Below, piece by piece: positions 15,144 to 23,996 of a stretch of 64,000 nt of DNA. The stretch covers positions 1,240,001 to 1,304,000 of the forward strand of contig CAWINT010000002.1 in assembly GCA_963837515.1 (NCBI GenBank), written 5' to 3'. Each line of letters starts with the position of its first letter. Position 1 is the stretch's first letter. The notes below the pieces were generated by a model, which saw nothing but the letters and a program-made list of their open reading frames with translations, searched no databases and was not told where the DNA came from. This stretch comes from RYN-230 sp963837515. Lineage in GTDB: Bacteria; Actinomycetota; Actinomycetes; Streptosporangiales; Streptosporangiaceae. The translations under genes were made by a program, and so were the position numbers.

Positions 15144-15845
15144 TCAACGGCCCGTGCGGGGCGCGCCGGGCACGCTGACGTCCCGGGCCGCGCGGCGCGC
15201 GCCGGGCTGCGCCACGCCGTTCCGGGCCGTGCCGCCGGGGGCGGCGTGCCGCCCCCGGCCGTGGCCGTTCCCCCCGCCGTGGCCGTTCCCCCCGCCGGTG
15301 CTGGGCGGGACGGCCGGGCCGCTCTCCGGGTAGCCGGCCAGGTCCGGGTCCGTGAGGTCCGGGGCGGGGACGACCGGGATCGGGCCGTCCGAGGGCATGT
15401 CGGGCTGGCCCGGGTGCGCCCGCCACACCCAGCGGCGGTACGACCAGAATCGGAACAGCGTGCCGAGCACGATGCCGATGAACAGCGCCGCGTTGTAGGA
15501 CAGCCGGTCGTTCAGCCCCAGGACGTAGTACGTGAACCCGATGCAGGTGAGCTGGATAACTAGGCCGATGCCGTTGAGCAGGAAGAACAGGCCGTACTCG
15601 CCGGCCACGTTGCTCATCCCGTCGCGGTGCCGGAAGGTCCAGAACCGGTTGCCCAGGTAGGAGACGAAGGTCGCGACGATGGTGGCGATCACGTTCGCCG
15701 TGATCGGGCCGACGTGCAGGTCGAAGTGCAGCACGTTCGTGCCGACCTCGGTGACCAGGAACGCGATACCGCCGACGATGCCGAACTTGGCTACCTCATG
15801 GATGAGCGTACGGAATCGCTCGTACAGCCTGCGAGTCAATCCCAC
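15144..15845 (-). CDS. GtrA-family membrane protein
   Basis: The 233-residue protein has four membrane helices typical of GtrA: FGIVGGIAFLVTEVGTNVLH, ANVIATIVATFVSYLGNRFWTF, YGLFFLLNGIGLVIQLTCIG and ALFIGIVLGTLFRFWSYRRWVW. The SYLGNRFWTF and FRFWSYRRWVW motifs are diagnostic. GtrA proteins are thought to move undecaprenyl-linked sugars across the membrane. The C-terminal ~80 residues are a disordered Pro/Gly-rich tail with two GGGNGHG repeats. No glycosyltransferase partner is next to it. Confidence 0.87.
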   Translation of the reverse strand: MGLTRRLYERFRTLIHEVAKFGIVGGIAFLVTEVGTNVLHFDLHVGPITANVIATIVATFVSYLGNRFWTFRHRDGMSNVAGEYGLFFLLNGIGLVIQLTCIGFTYYVLGLNDRLSYNAALFIGIVLGTLFRFWSYRRWVWRAHPGQPDMPSDGPIPVVPAPDLTDPDLAGYPESGPAVPPSTGGGNGHGGGNGHGRGRHAAPGGTARNGVAQPGARRAARDVSVPGAPRTGR

Positions 15846-16025
15846 CGGGCAGTCTTCCTCTCAGCGGGTCCATGGGGGCTCAGGTAAGGCGCACTGCGGC
15901 GTGTGCTCACTGTGACAGTACCGGTCTCCCTACCCTGAGGTGGCCCGAGACTTCGGATCCTTCGGTCAAGAGGTAGGAAAATACTCGTTCGGAATTACCG
16001 GCCGACCCCGGGTACTCTCGCATGA

Positions 16026-16961
16026 GTGCCTGCCTCCGATCCCCTGATCCGCGCCCGCGGGCTCACCAAGCGGTTCGGAAGTTTCACCGCGGTGGACGGG
16101 ATCGACTTCGAGTTGCGCCCGGGCGAGGCGTTCGGGTTCCTGGGGCCCAACGGGGCGGGCAAGTCCTCGACCATGCGAATGATCGGCTGCGTGTCCCCGC
16201 CCACCGCCGGTGAACTGCGCATCTTCGGCCTGGACCCGGTCGCGGCGGGGCCGGTCATCCGGGGCCGGCTCGGCGTCGTCCCGCAGGAGGACACGCTGGA
16301 CGTGGAGCTCACCGTCCGGGAGAACCTGCTGGTCTACGGACGTTACTTCGGCCTGTCCCGGCCGGTGATCCGCGACCGGTCGGCCCGGCTGCTGGACTTC
16401 GTGCAGCTCGCCGACCGCGGCGACGACCTGGTGGAGCCGCTGTCCGGTGGGATGAAGCGCCGGCTCACCATCGCCCGCTCGCTCATCAACGAGCCGGAAC
16501 TGCTGCTGCTGGACGAGCCGACCACCGGGCTGGACCCGCAGGCCCGGCACGCGGTCTGGGACCGGCTGTTCCGGCTGAAGCGGCAGGGCGTGACGCTGGT
16601 GCTGACCACGCACTACATGGACGAGGCCGAACAGCTGTGCGACCGGCTGGTGGTGATGGACGGCGGGAAGATCGCCGCCGAGGGCTCGCCGCTGGAGCTG
16701 ATCCGCCGGTACTCCACCCCGGAGGTCCTCGAACTGCGGTTCGGCCCCGAGGTGCACGAGGTGGCCGCGGAGAAGCTGGCCGCCGTGCCGGCGCAGCGCC
16801 GGGAGGTGCTCGCCGACCGGGTCCTGCTGTACGTCGCGGACGGGGACGCCGCGCTCGGCGCGGTCCGCCGGCTGGGCCTGGAGCCGCTCACCTCGCTGGT
16901 CCGGCGCAGCACGCTGGAGGACGTGTTCCTGCGGCTGACCGGGCGCCGGCTGGAGGACTGA
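16026..16961 (+). CDS. ABC exporter ATP-binding protein (DrrA/NodI type)
   Basis: The 311-residue ATPase has Walker A GPNGAGKSS, Q-loop VVPQEDTLD, signature LSGGMKRRLTIARSL, Walker B LLLLDEPTTGLDP and H-loop LTTHYMDEAEQL. A ~90-residue C-terminal domain typical of drug or polysaccharide exporters follows (STLEDVFLRLTGR). GTG 16026 begins the protein; family similarity starts at residue 7. It overlaps the next gene by one base (TGATG) and forms a three-gene exporter with two ABC-2 permeases. The cargo is unknown. Confidence 0.9.
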   Translation: MPASDPLIRARGLTKRFGSFTAVDGIDFELRPGEAFGFLGPNGAGKSSTMRMIGCVSPPTAGELRIFGLDPVAAGPVIRGRLGVVPQEDTLDVELTVRENLLVYGRYFGLSRPVIRDRSARLLDFVQLADRGDDLVEPLSGGMKRRLTIARSLINEPELLLLDEPTTGLDPQARHAVWDRLFRLKRQGVTLVLTTHYMDEAEQLCDRLVVMDGGKIAAEGSPLELIRRYSTPEVLELRFGPEVHEVAAEKLAAVPAQRREVLADRVLLYVADGDAALGAVRRLGLEPLTSLVRRSTLEDVFLRLTGRRLED

Positions 16962-17767
16962 TGGCCGCTCCGGCCGTGGCCGCCCCCGGGCTGCTGCGCT
17001 TCCCGGCCGTCCGGCAGTTGCGGTTCTGGCTGACCAACTACCGGCGGACCTGGCGCGGCTCCATCTACTCCAGCGTGCTCAACCCGCTGCTGTACCTGGG
17101 CGCCATGGGCCTCGGCCTGGGCAAGCTCGTTGACCAGCACGGCACCGCCCATCTCGGCGGCGTCAGCTACCTGGTGTTCCTGGCCCCCGGCCTGCTCGCG
17201 GCCACCGCGATGCAGACCGCGGTGGGGGAGTGCACCTACCCGGTGTTCGGCTCGGTCAAGTGGAACAAGACGTATCAGGCGGCCAGCGCCTCGCCGCTCC
17301 GCCCGGCCGACCTGTTCCACGGCCACCTGCTGTTCGTCACGCTCCGGCTGGCCATGAACTGCGCCACCTTCCTGGCCGTGGCGGCGGCGTTCGGTGCGAT
17401 CGAGTCGGCCTGGGCGCTGGCGGCGCTCCCGGTGGCGGTGCTGACCGGGATCGCCTTCGCCACCCCGGTGGAGGCGTGGGCGGTCACCCGGACCAAGGAC
17501 ACCTCGCTGTCGGTCATCTACCGGTTCGGGCTGATCCCGCTGTTCCTGTTCTCCGGCACGTTCTTCCCCATCAGCCAGCTGCCCGGCTGGCTGCAGCCGG
17601 TCGCCTACCTCACCCCGCTGTGGCACGGCGTGGCGCTGTGCCGGGCCCTGCTGCTGGGCGTGGCCACCCCGGCTCAGGCGGCCGAGCACCTCGGCTACCT
17701 GGTCGCGCTGTCCCTGGCCGGGCTGGCCTGGGGCAACCGCTGCTACGCCAGGCGGCTGTATGTCTAG
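16961..17767 (+). CDS. ABC-2 type permease, first subunit
   Basis: The 268-residue protein starts at ATG 16961, overlapping the ATPase stop. It has six hydrophobic segments (for example LLYLGAMGLGLGKLV, YLVFLAPGLLAATAMQTAVG, GLIPLFLFSGTFFPISQLPG) and the ABC-2 motif LFSGTFFPISQLP before the last helices. It forms the membrane pore together with the next gene product. Its end overlaps the second permease by eight bases, so all three genes are one translational unit. Confidence 0.88.
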   Translation: MAAPAVAAPGLLRFPAVRQLRFWLTNYRRTWRGSIYSSVLNPLLYLGAMGLGLGKLVDQHGTAHLGGVSYLVFLAPGLLAATAMQTAVGECTYPVFGSVKWNKTYQAASASPLRPADLFHGHLLFVTLRLAMNCATFLAVAAAFGAIESAWALAALPVAVLTGIAFATPVEAWAVTRTKDTSLSVIYRFGLIPLFLFSGTFFPISQLPGWLQPVAYLTPLWHGVALCRALLLGVATPAQAAEHLGYLVALSLAGLAWGNRCYARRLYV

Positions 17768-18581
17768 CGTCACAGATCTCCCGCTCCGCGTTCTCCCGGT
17801 TGCGCACCTGAGGCGGGCCCGGGGGGCGCTGGGCGGCCGCGGCAGCCTGCACCTGGTGGAGCGGCACGCGCTGGTCTACCGGCGCACCTGGCTGGTGCTG
17901 GCCTCCGGCGTGGCCGAGCCGCTGTTCTACCTGCTGTCGATCGGGGTCGGGCTGGGCCACCTGGTCGGGTCGGTGAGCGGGATCAGCTACGCCGCGTTCG
18001 TGGCGCCCGCCCTGCTGGCCAGCGCCTCGATGAACGGCGCGCTGTTCGACTCCACCTTCAACGTGTTCTTCCGGCTCAAGTACGAGAAGCTGTACGACGC
18101 CGCGCTGGCCACCCCGATGCGGGCGGCGGACGTGGCGCTGGGTGAGATCAGCTGGGCGTTGCTGCGCGGTGGCCTGTACGCGGTGGCCTTCCTGGTGGTC
18201 ATGGCGGTCATGGGGCTGATCCACTCGGCCTGGGCGCTCGCCGCGCTGCCGGCCGCGATCCTCACCGGGTTCGCCTTCGCCGCCAGCGGCATGGCCGCCA
18301 CCACGTACATGCGCAGCTGGCAGGACTTCGAGTACATCACCGTGGCCACGCTGCCGATGTTCCTGTTCTCGACCACGTTCTACCCGCTGTCGGTGTACCC
18401 GGGGGCGCTCCAGGTCGTGGTGGAGTGCACGCCGCTCTACCAGAGCGTCGTGCTGCTGCGCGGCCTCACCCTCGGCGCCGTCGGGCCGGACCTGCTGGTG
18501 CACGCCGCTTACCTGGCGGTACTGGGCCTGGGGGGCCTGGTCATCGCCGGCCGCCGCATCGGCCACCTGCTGCTCCGCTAG
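17760..18581 (+). CDS. ABC-2 type permease, second subunit
   Basis: The 273-residue protein is related to the previous one: SISYAAFVAPALLASASMNG-like centre and MFLFSTTFYPLSVYPGALQV near the end. Both share WALAALP segments, which suggests an old duplication. It is the second half of the exporter pore. A group of 25-base repeats follows its stop. Confidence 0.88.
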   Translation: MSSVTDLPLRVLPVAHLRRARGALGGRGSLHLVERHALVYRRTWLVLASGVAEPLFYLLSIGVGLGHLVGSVSGISYAAFVAPALLASASMNGALFDSTFNVFFRLKYEKLYDAALATPMRAADVALGEISWALLRGGLYAVAFLVVMAVMGLIHSAWALAALPAAILTGFAFAASGMAATTYMRSWQDFEYITVATLPMFLFSTTFYPLSVYPGALQVVVECTPLYQSVVLLRGLTLGAVGPDLLVHAAYLAVLGLGGLVIAGRRIGHLLLR

Positions 18582-18643
18582 ACGCCGCGGGCCGCCAGTC
18601 ATGATCATGACCTCAGTGTCGTGGGGACGGCACCAATCTCATG

Positions 18644-18739
18644 ATCATGACTGGCGGGCCCTGATGGGATCATGACTGGCGGGCCCTGATGGGATCATGA
18701 CTGGCGGGTCTCTCGTGATCCTCACTGGCGCGGATGGGG
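18644..18739 (+). repeat. Short tandem repeats after the exporter operon
   Basis: Two 25-base units starting ATCATGACTGGCGGGCCC (18644-18668 and 18669-18693) are identical. A third (18694-18717) and a fourth (18718-18739) keep ATCatgACTGGCG but diverge after it. A related ATCATGAC also occurs at 18604. The array has no coding frame of interest and may act in termination or be inert. Confidence 0.7.
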
Positions 18740-18848
18740 ATCACGGCTGGGGTCATCCGGGCGATGTAGCTTTCATCCGGGGCGCGGCGGGGGAGTTAAG
18801 CTGCGCAGAGGCGACCAGGCGGTGCGGTGGAGGGCGGCGGCGGGACGC

Positions 18849-20546
18849 ATGATCAGGACCGGTGGCAGCCCGGCCGAGCCCGCGCCCGGTGCCGCGCCGG
18901 CCGTCGCCGGGCCCCGGCCCGGGCGGGGGCCCGGCCGCCGGCCGGACTGGGTGCCGTGGCTGGTCGCCCTGGCCGCGCTGGCCGCCTACCTGATCGTCTC
19001 GCTGTCCCGCTACCTTCGCCTCGACCCGGGGTCGTGGGACCTGGGCATCTTCACCGAGTACGTGCGCCAGCTGGCTCACCTGCATGCCCCGGTGGTCAAC
19101 ATCCACGGGTCCGGGTTCAACCTGCTCGGCGACCACTTCCAGCCGATCGTGGCGCTGATCGTCCCGTTCTTCCTGCTGTTCCCCAGCCCGGTCACGCTGC
19201 TGGTGGCCCAGGCCGGGCTCACCGCGGTCTCGGTCATCCCGGTGAGCCGGGCCGCCGCGGCCACGCTGGGCCGCGGCGCCGGGTGGGCGATCGGCGCCGC
19301 CTACGGGTTCTCCTGGGGCCTGGCGCAGATGATCGACTTCGACTTCCACGAAATCGCGTTCGCCGTCCCGCTGCTGGCCTTCTCGCTGTCCGCGCTGATC
19401 CGCGGCCGGAACCGGGCCGCGGTCCTGTGGTCCATGCCCCTGGTCTTCGTGAAGGAGGACCAGGGTTTCACCCTGGCCGCCCTCGGCCTGGTGATGATCC
19501 TGTGCGGCCCGCGCTGGCGGCGCGCGGCCGGCGCCCCGGCCGGGCCGGGCGGCGGCGGGTCGGCCGGTCAGCGGCCGGCCCCGGCCGGCCGGTGGTGGGG
19601 CCGGAGTGGCCGGTGGTGGGGCCGGGGTGGCCGGTGGTGGGGCCGGGGTGGCCGGTGGTGGGGCCGGGCCGGCCGGTGGTGGGGCCGGGCCGGCCGGTGG
19701 CTGGCCTGGGCGGACAGCCCGGCCCGCGGCGGGCTGGTCCTGGTGGTCTGGGGGCTGGCCTGGTCGGTGCTGGCCATCGTGGTGATCATTCCGCACTTCA
19801 ACGCGGGTCATCAGTACCCGTACTGGACCGACGGCGGGTCGCTGCGCCCCGGCGGGGCGCACCCGGGCGCCGGTGCGGTGCTCAGCCAGCTCAGCGCGTC
19901 CTGGGTGGCGAAACTGCGCACCACGCTGCTCATCGCCCTCCCGGTGGTGTTCCTCGCCTTCGGCTCCCCGGTGGGGCTGGTGGCCGTGCCCAGCCTCGCG
20001 CTTCGTTTCGTATCGACCAACAGTTCCTACTGGGGCTCCGGCTTTCACTACAACGCCGCCGTGATGCCGATCGTCTTCCTGGCCGCGGTGGACACGCTGG
20101 CCCGGGCCCGGGCCAGCAGCGGCCGGCGGTGGATGACGCTGGCGGCGACCCGGGCGGCCCCGGCGCTCATGGTGGCCCTGGCCGTGCTCATCGTCCCGAA
20201 GTTCCCGCTGCGGGATCTGTCGCAGCCGCGCACCTACCAGATCGGGCTGCACGTCCAGGCGGAGGACGCCGCGCTGGCCCGGGTACCGCCGGGCAGCACG
20301 GTGGAGGCCACGCTGACCATGATCGCGCCGCTGGCGGCGCGGGACGACACCTGGTGGATCGGCACCAGCGGCAACCCGGCGCCGCGCTGGATCGTCTTCG
20401 ACGAGAGCGACAGCGGCTGGAGCCCGCCGCCGGCCAGCCCGCTGGCCTTCGTCGAGCAGCGCCACGGGGGCGTGGCCTACCGGCAGGTCTTCGTGGACAA
20501 CGAGGTGTATGTCTTCCAGCGGACCGGGGGAACTTCCGGCCGCTAG
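18849..20546 (+). CDS. DUF2079 membrane protein with a Trp/Arg-rich repeat loop
   Basis: The ~565-residue protein has about ten membrane helices and the DUF2079 signature: LRLDPGSWDLGIFTEYVRQL, then GDHFQPIVALIVPFFLLFPS and PLVFVKEDQGFTLAALGLVM. These proteins resemble glycosyltransferase-like membrane enzymes, with substrate unknown. Between helices, an insertion of five or six copies of a seven-residue unit (GRWWGRG and variants) is encoded by 21-base repeats at 19587-19712. ATG 18849 is preferred on sequence; GTG 18822 would add nine residues. Confidence 0.8.
   Translation: MIRTGGSPAEPAPGAAPAVAGPRPGRGPGRRPDWVPWLVALAALAAYLIVSLSRYLRLDPGSWDLGIFTEYVRQLAHLHAPVVNIHGSGFNLLGDHFQPIVALIVPFFLLFPSPVTLLVAQAGLTAVSVIPVSRAAAATLGRGAGWAIGAAYGFSWGLAQMIDFDFHEIAFAVPLLAFSLSALIRGRNRAAVLWSMPLVFVKEDQGFTLAALGLVMILCGPRWRRAAGAPAGPGGGGSAGQRPAPAGRWWGRSGRWWGRGGRWWGRGGRWWGRAGRWWGRAGRWLAWADSPARGGLVLVVWGLAWSVLAIVVIIPHFNAGHQYPYWTDGGSLRPGGAHPGAGAVLSQLSASWVAKLRTTLLIALPVVFLAFGSPVGLVAVPSLALRFVSTNSSYWGSGFHYNAAVMPIVFLAAVDTLARARASSGRRWMTLAATRAAPALMVALAVLIVPKFPLRDLSQPRTYQIGLHVQAEDAALARVPPGSTVEATLTMIAPLAARDDTWWIGTSGNPAPRWIVFDESDSGWSPPPASPLAFVEQRHGGVAYRQVFVDNEVYVFQRTGGTSGR
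19587..19712 (+). repeat. 21-base minisatellite inside the DUF2079 gene
   Basis: Five 21-base units (19587-19691) are almost identical, each built on ggccggtggtggggccgg with the last three bases varying. A degenerate sixth unit follows. The unit length keeps the reading frame, so copy-number change would alter only loop length. Confidence 0.9.
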
Positions 20547-20598
20547 ATCGGCCTACCGGGCAGTAGGTAGAGTCGTCAGCGCAGCCACGGGAGGGCCT

Positions 20599-21840
20599 AT
20601 GGACTTCGCGTACGACGAGCGCACGGAGGGCTTCCGCAAGCGCCTCCTCGCGTTCATGGACGAATGCGTGTACCCGGCCGAGCCGCGGCTCGCGGCCCAG
20701 GTCGCGGCGAACCGGCAGGCCGGGGACCCGTGGCTGCGCCCCGCGGTGATCGCCGAGCTCAAGTCCGAGGCGCGTTCCCGGGGGCTGTGGAATCTCTTCC
20801 TGCCGCACCATCCGGACGGCGCGGGGCTCACCAACCTGCAGTACGCCCCGCTGGCCGAGATCACCGGGCGCAGCCCGGCGCTGGCCCCCGAGGCGCTCAA
20901 CTGCGCCGCCCCGGACACCGGCAACATGGAGGTGCTGGCCGAGTTCGGCTCCGCTGAGCAGCAGGAACGCTGGCTGCGGCCACTGCTGGCGGGGGAGATC
21001 AGGTCGGCGTTCTGCATGACCGAGCCCGACGTCGCCTCGTCCGATGCGACGAACATCACAACCCGGATCGAGCGGTCCGGGGACGAGTACGTGATCAACG
21101 GGCGGAAGTGGTGGTCGTCGGGGGCGATGAACCCCGACTGCGAGATCTTCATCGTGATGGGCCGGACCGCCGTTGCCGGGGACCGGCACCGGCAGCAGTC
21201 GATGATCCTGGTGCCCCGGGACACCGCGGGGGTCACCGTCCGCCGCGGCATCACCCTGTTCGGCTACGACGACGCGTCGCACGGCGGGCACGCCGAGGTC
21301 GAGTTCAGCGACGTCCGGGTGCCCGTGGCCAACCTGATCGGCGAGCAGGGCGGGGGGTTCGGCATCGCCCAGGCCCGGCTCGGCCCGGGCCGGATCCACC
21401 ACTGCATGCGGCTGATCGGCGCGGCCGAGCGGGCCCTGGAACTGTTGTGCCAGCGGGTGACCACCCGGATCGCGTTCGGCGGCCCGCTGGCCGGCCAGGG
21501 CGTGGTGCAGGACTGGATCGCCGAGTCCCGGGTGCGGATCGAGCAGGCCCGGTTGCTGGTCCTCAAGACCGCCTGGCTGATGGACACGGCCGGCAACAAG
21601 GGCGCGCACACCGAGATCCAGGCCATCAAGATCGTAACCCCGGCGATGGCCGAATGGGTGATCGACAAGGCCATCCAGGCGCACGGCGCGGCCGGCGTCA
21701 GCCAGGACTTCCCGCTCGCCCAGCTGTGGGCCTCGGCGCGGTCGCTCCGCTTCGCGGACGGGCCGGACGAGGTGCACAAGCGCTCGCTGGCCCGGCGGGA
21801 ACTGCGCCGCCATCAAGTCGCCAGCGAGCCTGCCGGGTGA
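20599..21840 (+). CDS. Acyl-CoA dehydrogenase (FadE/ACAD type)
   Basis: The 413-residue flavoenzyme would oxidise an acyl-CoA to the 2-enoyl-CoA in the cytoplasm. It shows FCMTEPDVASSDATNITTRI, the FAD-binding loop motif (TEP...SD), then INGRKWWSSGAMNPDCEIFI, QARLGPGRIHHCMRLIGAAE and the C-terminal QAHGAAGVSQDFPLAQLW. ATG 20599 has an acgggaggg site and starts at the family's usual MDFAYDERT. It heads a run of five catabolic genes; a 107-base gap separates it from the next. Confidence 0.88.
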   Translation: MDFAYDERTEGFRKRLLAFMDECVYPAEPRLAAQVAANRQAGDPWLRPAVIAELKSEARSRGLWNLFLPHHPDGAGLTNLQYAPLAEITGRSPALAPEALNCAAPDTGNMEVLAEFGSAEQQERWLRPLLAGEIRSAFCMTEPDVASSDATNITTRIERSGDEYVINGRKWWSSGAMNPDCEIFIVMGRTAVAGDRHRQQSMILVPRDTAGVTVRRGITLFGYDDASHGGHAEVEFSDVRVPVANLIGEQGGGFGIAQARLGPGRIHHCMRLIGAAERALELLCQRVTTRIAFGGPLAGQGVVQDWIAESRVRIEQARLLVLKTAWLMDTAGNKGAHTEIQAIKIVTPAMAEWVIDKAIQAHGAAGVSQDFPLAQLWASARSLRFADGPDEVHKRSLARRELRRHQVASEPAG

Positions 21841-21947
21841 GGGCCGGGCCCGACTGTGGGCCTTCCGGCCCTGGCGGGCGGCCGGATCCGGTGGCACGGT
21901 CGCAGGTGATTGCGTACAGCCCCAATCAGGGAAATGGGTGAATTGAC

Positions 21948-22709
21948 ATGCCAGAAAGCCAGCAACGGGTCGCCATCGTCACCGGCGCCGCGCGCGGCAT
22001 CGGGGCGGGCACCGCCCGCCGGCTCGCCGCGGACGGGTTTGCCGTCGCCGTCCTGGACCTGGACGAGGCCTCCGGCAAGGACACTGTGGAGGCCATCGAG
22101 GCGGCCGGCGGCCGGGCCATCGCGGTCGGAGCCGACGTCAGCAAGTCCGACCAGGTCAGCGCGGCGGTGGACCGGGTGGTAGCGGAACTCGGGCCGCCGT
22201 CGGTACTGGTCAACAACGCCGGGCTGATCCGGGACAACATGCTCTTCAGGATGACCGAGGACGACTGGGACACGGTCATGAACGTGCACCTGCGCGGGTC
22301 CTTCCTGATGGCCAGGGCCTGCCAGAAGCACATGGTGGACCAGAAATACGGCCGGATCATCAACCTGTCCTCCAGCTCCGCCCTTGGCAACCGTGGCCAG
22401 GCCAACTACTCCGCGGCCAAGGCGGGGATGCAGGGCTTCACCAAAACGCTGGCCTTCGAGCTGGGCCGGTTCGGGATCACCGCCAACGCGGTGGCGCCCG
22501 GCTTCATCACCACCGACATGACCGCGGCCACCGCGGCCCGGATGAAGATCAGCTTCGAGGAATTCCAGAAGATGGCCGCGGGCCAGATTCCGGTGGGACG
22601 GGTCGGCCAGCCCGAGGACGTCGCGCACGTCATCTCGTTCCTGGCCAGTGAGGGGGCCGGCTTCGTCTCCGGCCAGGTCATCTACGTGGCGGGCGGGCCG
22701 CTCTGTTGA
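21948..22709 (+). CDS. Short-chain dehydrogenase, FabG-like 3-oxoacyl reductase
   Basis: The 253-residue enzyme has the classic SDR motifs: cofactor loop TGAARGIGAG, NNAG in VLVNNAGLIRDNM, catalytic Ser-Tyr-Lys in LSSSSALGNRGQANYSAAKAG, and the C-terminal VSGQVIYVAGGPL. Asp in AVLDLDEAS suggests NAD preference, though FabG proteins vary. In this setting it more likely works on 3-hydroxyacyl-CoA in degradation than in synthesis. Its stop overlaps the TTG start of the next gene. Confidence 0.88.
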   Translation: MPESQQRVAIVTGAARGIGAGTARRLAADGFAVAVLDLDEASGKDTVEAIEAAGGRAIAVGADVSKSDQVSAAVDRVVAELGPPSVLVNNAGLIRDNMLFRMTEDDWDTVMNVHLRGSFLMARACQKHMVDQKYGRIINLSSSSALGNRGQANYSAAKAGMQGFTKTLAFELGRFGITANAVAPGFITTDMTAATAARMKISFEEFQKMAAGQIPVGRVGQPEDVAHVISFLASEGAGFVSGQVIYVAGGPLC

Positions 22710-23953
22710 GTGGCACGGACCACGACGCGGCGGGGCCGGATGCCGCCGCTGCACCCGGCCCCGGCACCGCGGACGGGCTGCGCCAGCAGGTCCGGGACTT
22801 CCTGGCCGGGCACGACCCGGCGGGCATGTCCCGGACCGAGTTCCTCCGGGCCCGGTTCGACGCCGGGCTGGCCGCGGTGCACTACCCGCCCGGGCTGGGC
22901 GGCCAGGGCCTGCCGCGGTCGCTGCAGGCGGCCGTGGACGCCGAGTTCGCCGCGGCCGGGGCGCCGACCAACCAGCCGGAGAAGCTGCCGATCAGCCTGG
23001 GTATGGCCGCGCCCACCATCCTGGCGTTCGCCTCGGACGAGCAGAAGCAGCGCTGGATGCGGCCGCTGTGGACCGGCGAGGAGAACTGGTGCCAGCTGTT
23101 CAGCGAGCCCGGCGCCGGATCCGACCTGGCCGGGCTGGCCACCCGGGCGGTCCACGAGGACGGCCCGGGTGGCGGCCGGTGGGTGGTCAACGGGCAGAAG
23201 GTGTGGACGTCCATCGCCCACGAGGCGCGCTGGGGCCTGCTGCTGGCCCGGACCGACCCCGACGTGCCCAAGCACGCCGGGCTCAGCTACTTCGGGCTGG
23301 ACATGGCCGCCGACGGGGTCGAGGTCCGGCCGCTGCGCCAGCTCACCGGGGAGGCCGAGTTCAACGAGGTGTTCCTGACCGGCGCGGTGATCCCGGACAC
23401 CGACCGGATCGGCGGTGCGGGGGAAGGCTGGCGGGTCGCCCAGGGCACGCTGATGAACGAGCGGGTCTCCATCGGCGGCACCGCCGTGCCCCGGGAGGGC
23501 GGGATGATCGGCCCGGCCGCCCGGACCTGGCGCGAGCACCCCGAACTGCGCACCCCCGGGCTGCACGAGCGGCTGTTGCGGCTGTGGGCCGAGGCCGAGG
23601 TGGCCCGGCTCGCCGCCGAGCGGCTGCGCCAGCAGCTCGCGGCCGGGCACCCCGGTCCGGAGGGGTCCGCTGCCAAGCTGGTCTTCGCCCGGCTCAACCA
23701 GGAGATCACCGCGCTGGAGGTGGAGATGGCCGGTGGGGACGGGCTGCGTTACGCGGACTGGACCATGCGCCGCTCGGGCGGGCGGTCCTTCTACCAGCGC
23801 GACGCCGAGTACCGCTACCTGCGCTCCCGCGGCAACTCGATCGAGGGCGGCACCTCGGAGATCCTCCGCAACATCATCGCCGAGCGGGTCCTCGGCCTGC
23901 CCGCCGAGCCCCGCACCGACACCCGCGTGCCCTGGAAGGACCTGCCCCGGTGA
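22706..23953 (+). CDS. Acyl-CoA dehydrogenase, large-type subunit
   Basis: The 415-residue protein starts at TTG 22706, four bases overlapping fabG. It carries FSEPGAGSDLAGLATRAVHE (FAD/substrate loop), VNGQKVWTSIAHEARWGLLL, and YLRSRGNSIEGGTSEILRNI, the flavin-binding end. It is followed by a second, shorter acyl-CoA dehydrogenase. Such adjacent pairs form heterotetramers in actinobacterial sterol and aromatic side-chain breakdown, where only one subunit keeps full catalytic residues. This is the subunit with the better-preserved motifs. Confidence 0.86.
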   Translation: MSGTDHDAAGPDAAAAPGPGTADGLRQQVRDFLAGHDPAGMSRTEFLRARFDAGLAAVHYPPGLGGQGLPRSLQAAVDAEFAAAGAPTNQPEKLPISLGMAAPTILAFASDEQKQRWMRPLWTGEENWCQLFSEPGAGSDLAGLATRAVHEDGPGGGRWVVNGQKVWTSIAHEARWGLLLARTDPDVPKHAGLSYFGLDMAADGVEVRPLRQLTGEAEFNEVFLTGAVIPDTDRIGGAGEGWRVAQGTLMNERVSIGGTAVPREGGMIGPAARTWREHPELRTPGLHERLLRLWAEAEVARLAAERLRQQLAAGHPGPEGSAAKLVFARLNQEITALEVEMAGGDGLRYADWTMRRSGGRSFYQRDAEYRYLRSRGNSIEGGTSEILRNIIAERVLGLPAEPRTDTRVPWKDLPR

Positions 23954-23996
23954 GCGCCGGCCGGCACCGGTCGGCGCGAACCCTGGAGGAGACACC

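Noticed and set aside
16026..18581. Assigning the ABC-2 exporter to drug resistance.
   Set aside because: No biosynthetic or resistance genes are nearby; the DrrA-like fold alone does not name the cargo.
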